Assembly (NCBI GenBank): GCA_007116195.1
Contig: SKIX01000151.1
Location: 1-7,187, forward strand
Source: Marinospirillum sp.
GTDB lineage: Bacteria > Pseudomonadota > Gammaproteobacteria > Pseudomonadales > Halomonadaceae
Direction: 5' to 3'
Length of the DNA stretch: 7,187 bases
Both the position numbers and the translations under genes were made by a program. Below are positions 6,778-7,187 of the stretch, piece after piece (position 1 is the first letter of the stretch; each line of letters starts with the position of its first letter). Under the pieces are notes generated by a model. That model had not been told where the DNA came from and searched no databases. It worked only from the letters and a program-made list of their open reading frames with translations.

Positions 6778-7187
6778 GTGGATTCTCAGCGTCGCTTCGT
6801 TTTAAGCCTTTTAGCAGCAAGCGCTAGCTTACCTTGGTTAGGTGGATGCCAGCCCACTCCACCGTTAAACGTTGCCAGCCACGTTTGGCCGGGCTACGAG
6901 TTTATGTTTTTGGCCCGTGATCAGGGTTGGTTTAATAAGCAACAAGTGCAATTAGTAGAAACCGCGACGGCTTCAGATAGTTTACGTGCGCTCTCCGAGC
7001 AGCAGGTGAGTGCAGCCGATGATATCGAGCTGGTTGAAATAGACGCGAATGATTGCTCTGCTTGGAAAAATCAATCCTTAGATGTTATGCAAACCTATGA
7101 GCCTACGGCAACAAGAATTCGCAATACTGGTGCTCATTTACTGTATAGTTCGTGAAGTTTTCCCGATACTATTTTTGATGTTCTGGC
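6778..7187 (+). pseudogene. Decayed NMT1/SsuA-like ABC substrate-binding lipoprotein (internal deletion plus in-frame TGA; runs off window)
   Basis: The intact ancestor would be a periplasmic solute-binding lipoprotein of the nitrate/sulfonate/thiamine-precursor type. From GTG at 6778 the product has a basic start with Arg5-Arg6 (QRRFVL, loosely Tat-like), a hydrophobic core, and a lipobox LGGC with Cys24 at 6847-6849. The typical first strand and helix follow: VASHVWPGYEFMFLARDQGWF. After LRALSEQQVSAA (to about 7017) family members normally continue with roughly 70-80 residues covering the rest of lobe one. Here the frame jumps directly to DDIELVEIDAND and then SLDVMQTYEPTATRI, which belongs to the later second lobe. 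The frame ends at TGA 7153-7155, yet the same frame continues as SFPDTIFDVL to the window end, matching how this family proceeds at that point (IP..IVDVL). Two separate lesions make function unlikely. The family call and the deletion size come from memory of the family pattern, not from an alignment. Substrate is unknown. Confidence 0.75.

Noticed and set aside
7153..7155. TGA read as selenocysteine
   Set aside because: This protein family is not known for selenocysteine, and the gene also has a large internal deletion, so decay is the simpler reading.
4804..7187. Binding protein acting as the ligand carrier for the adjacent chemoreceptor
   Set aside because: The receptor has almost no periplasmic region to dock a binding protein, and the binding-protein gene looks inactivated.

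Overview
The window looks like chromosomal DNA from a gammaproteobacterium, possibly a marine or oceanospirillum-like lineage. The lineage call is an inference from protein style, moderate GC and gene content; nothing in the window fixes the genus. It holds four intact or end-truncated genes and one decayed gene. There are no RNA genes, insertion sequences or CRISPR arrays.

Plus strand, 1-4776: an apparent operon of three tightly packed genes. It opens with the last ~840 codons of an RND (HAE1-type) efflux pump inner-membrane subunit, whose start lies outside the window. That gene overlaps by 35 bases a protein with a degenerate CYTH-like N-terminus and a clear C-terminal CHAD (polyphosphate-associated helical) domain. 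Three bases after the CHAD gene comes a short ParA/MinD-like ATPase, started from TTG behind a strong Shine-Dalgarno. A hairpin followed by a T run at the ParA stop probably ends the transcript.

Minus strand, 4804-6588: a methyl-accepting chemotaxis protein that converges on the ParA gene across a 27-base gap. It has two membrane segments, almost no periplasmic domain, a HAMP, the standard signalling hairpin, and an extra cytoplasmic sensor-like domain at its C-terminus.

Plus strand, 6778-7187: the start of a NMT1/SsuA-like substrate-binding lipoprotein gene, divergent from the chemoreceptor. It appears broken twice: about 70-80 residues of the periplasmic-binding fold seem missing from the middle, and an in-frame TGA interrupts a reading frame whose family-like sequence continues to the window edge.

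The most interesting unit is the CHAD-ParA pair. CHAD proteins are known to bind polyphosphate granules, and ParA-type ATPases are known to position cellular cargos over the nucleoid. A two-gene granule-positioning module is therefore a reasonable hypothesis, though nothing in the sequence proves it.
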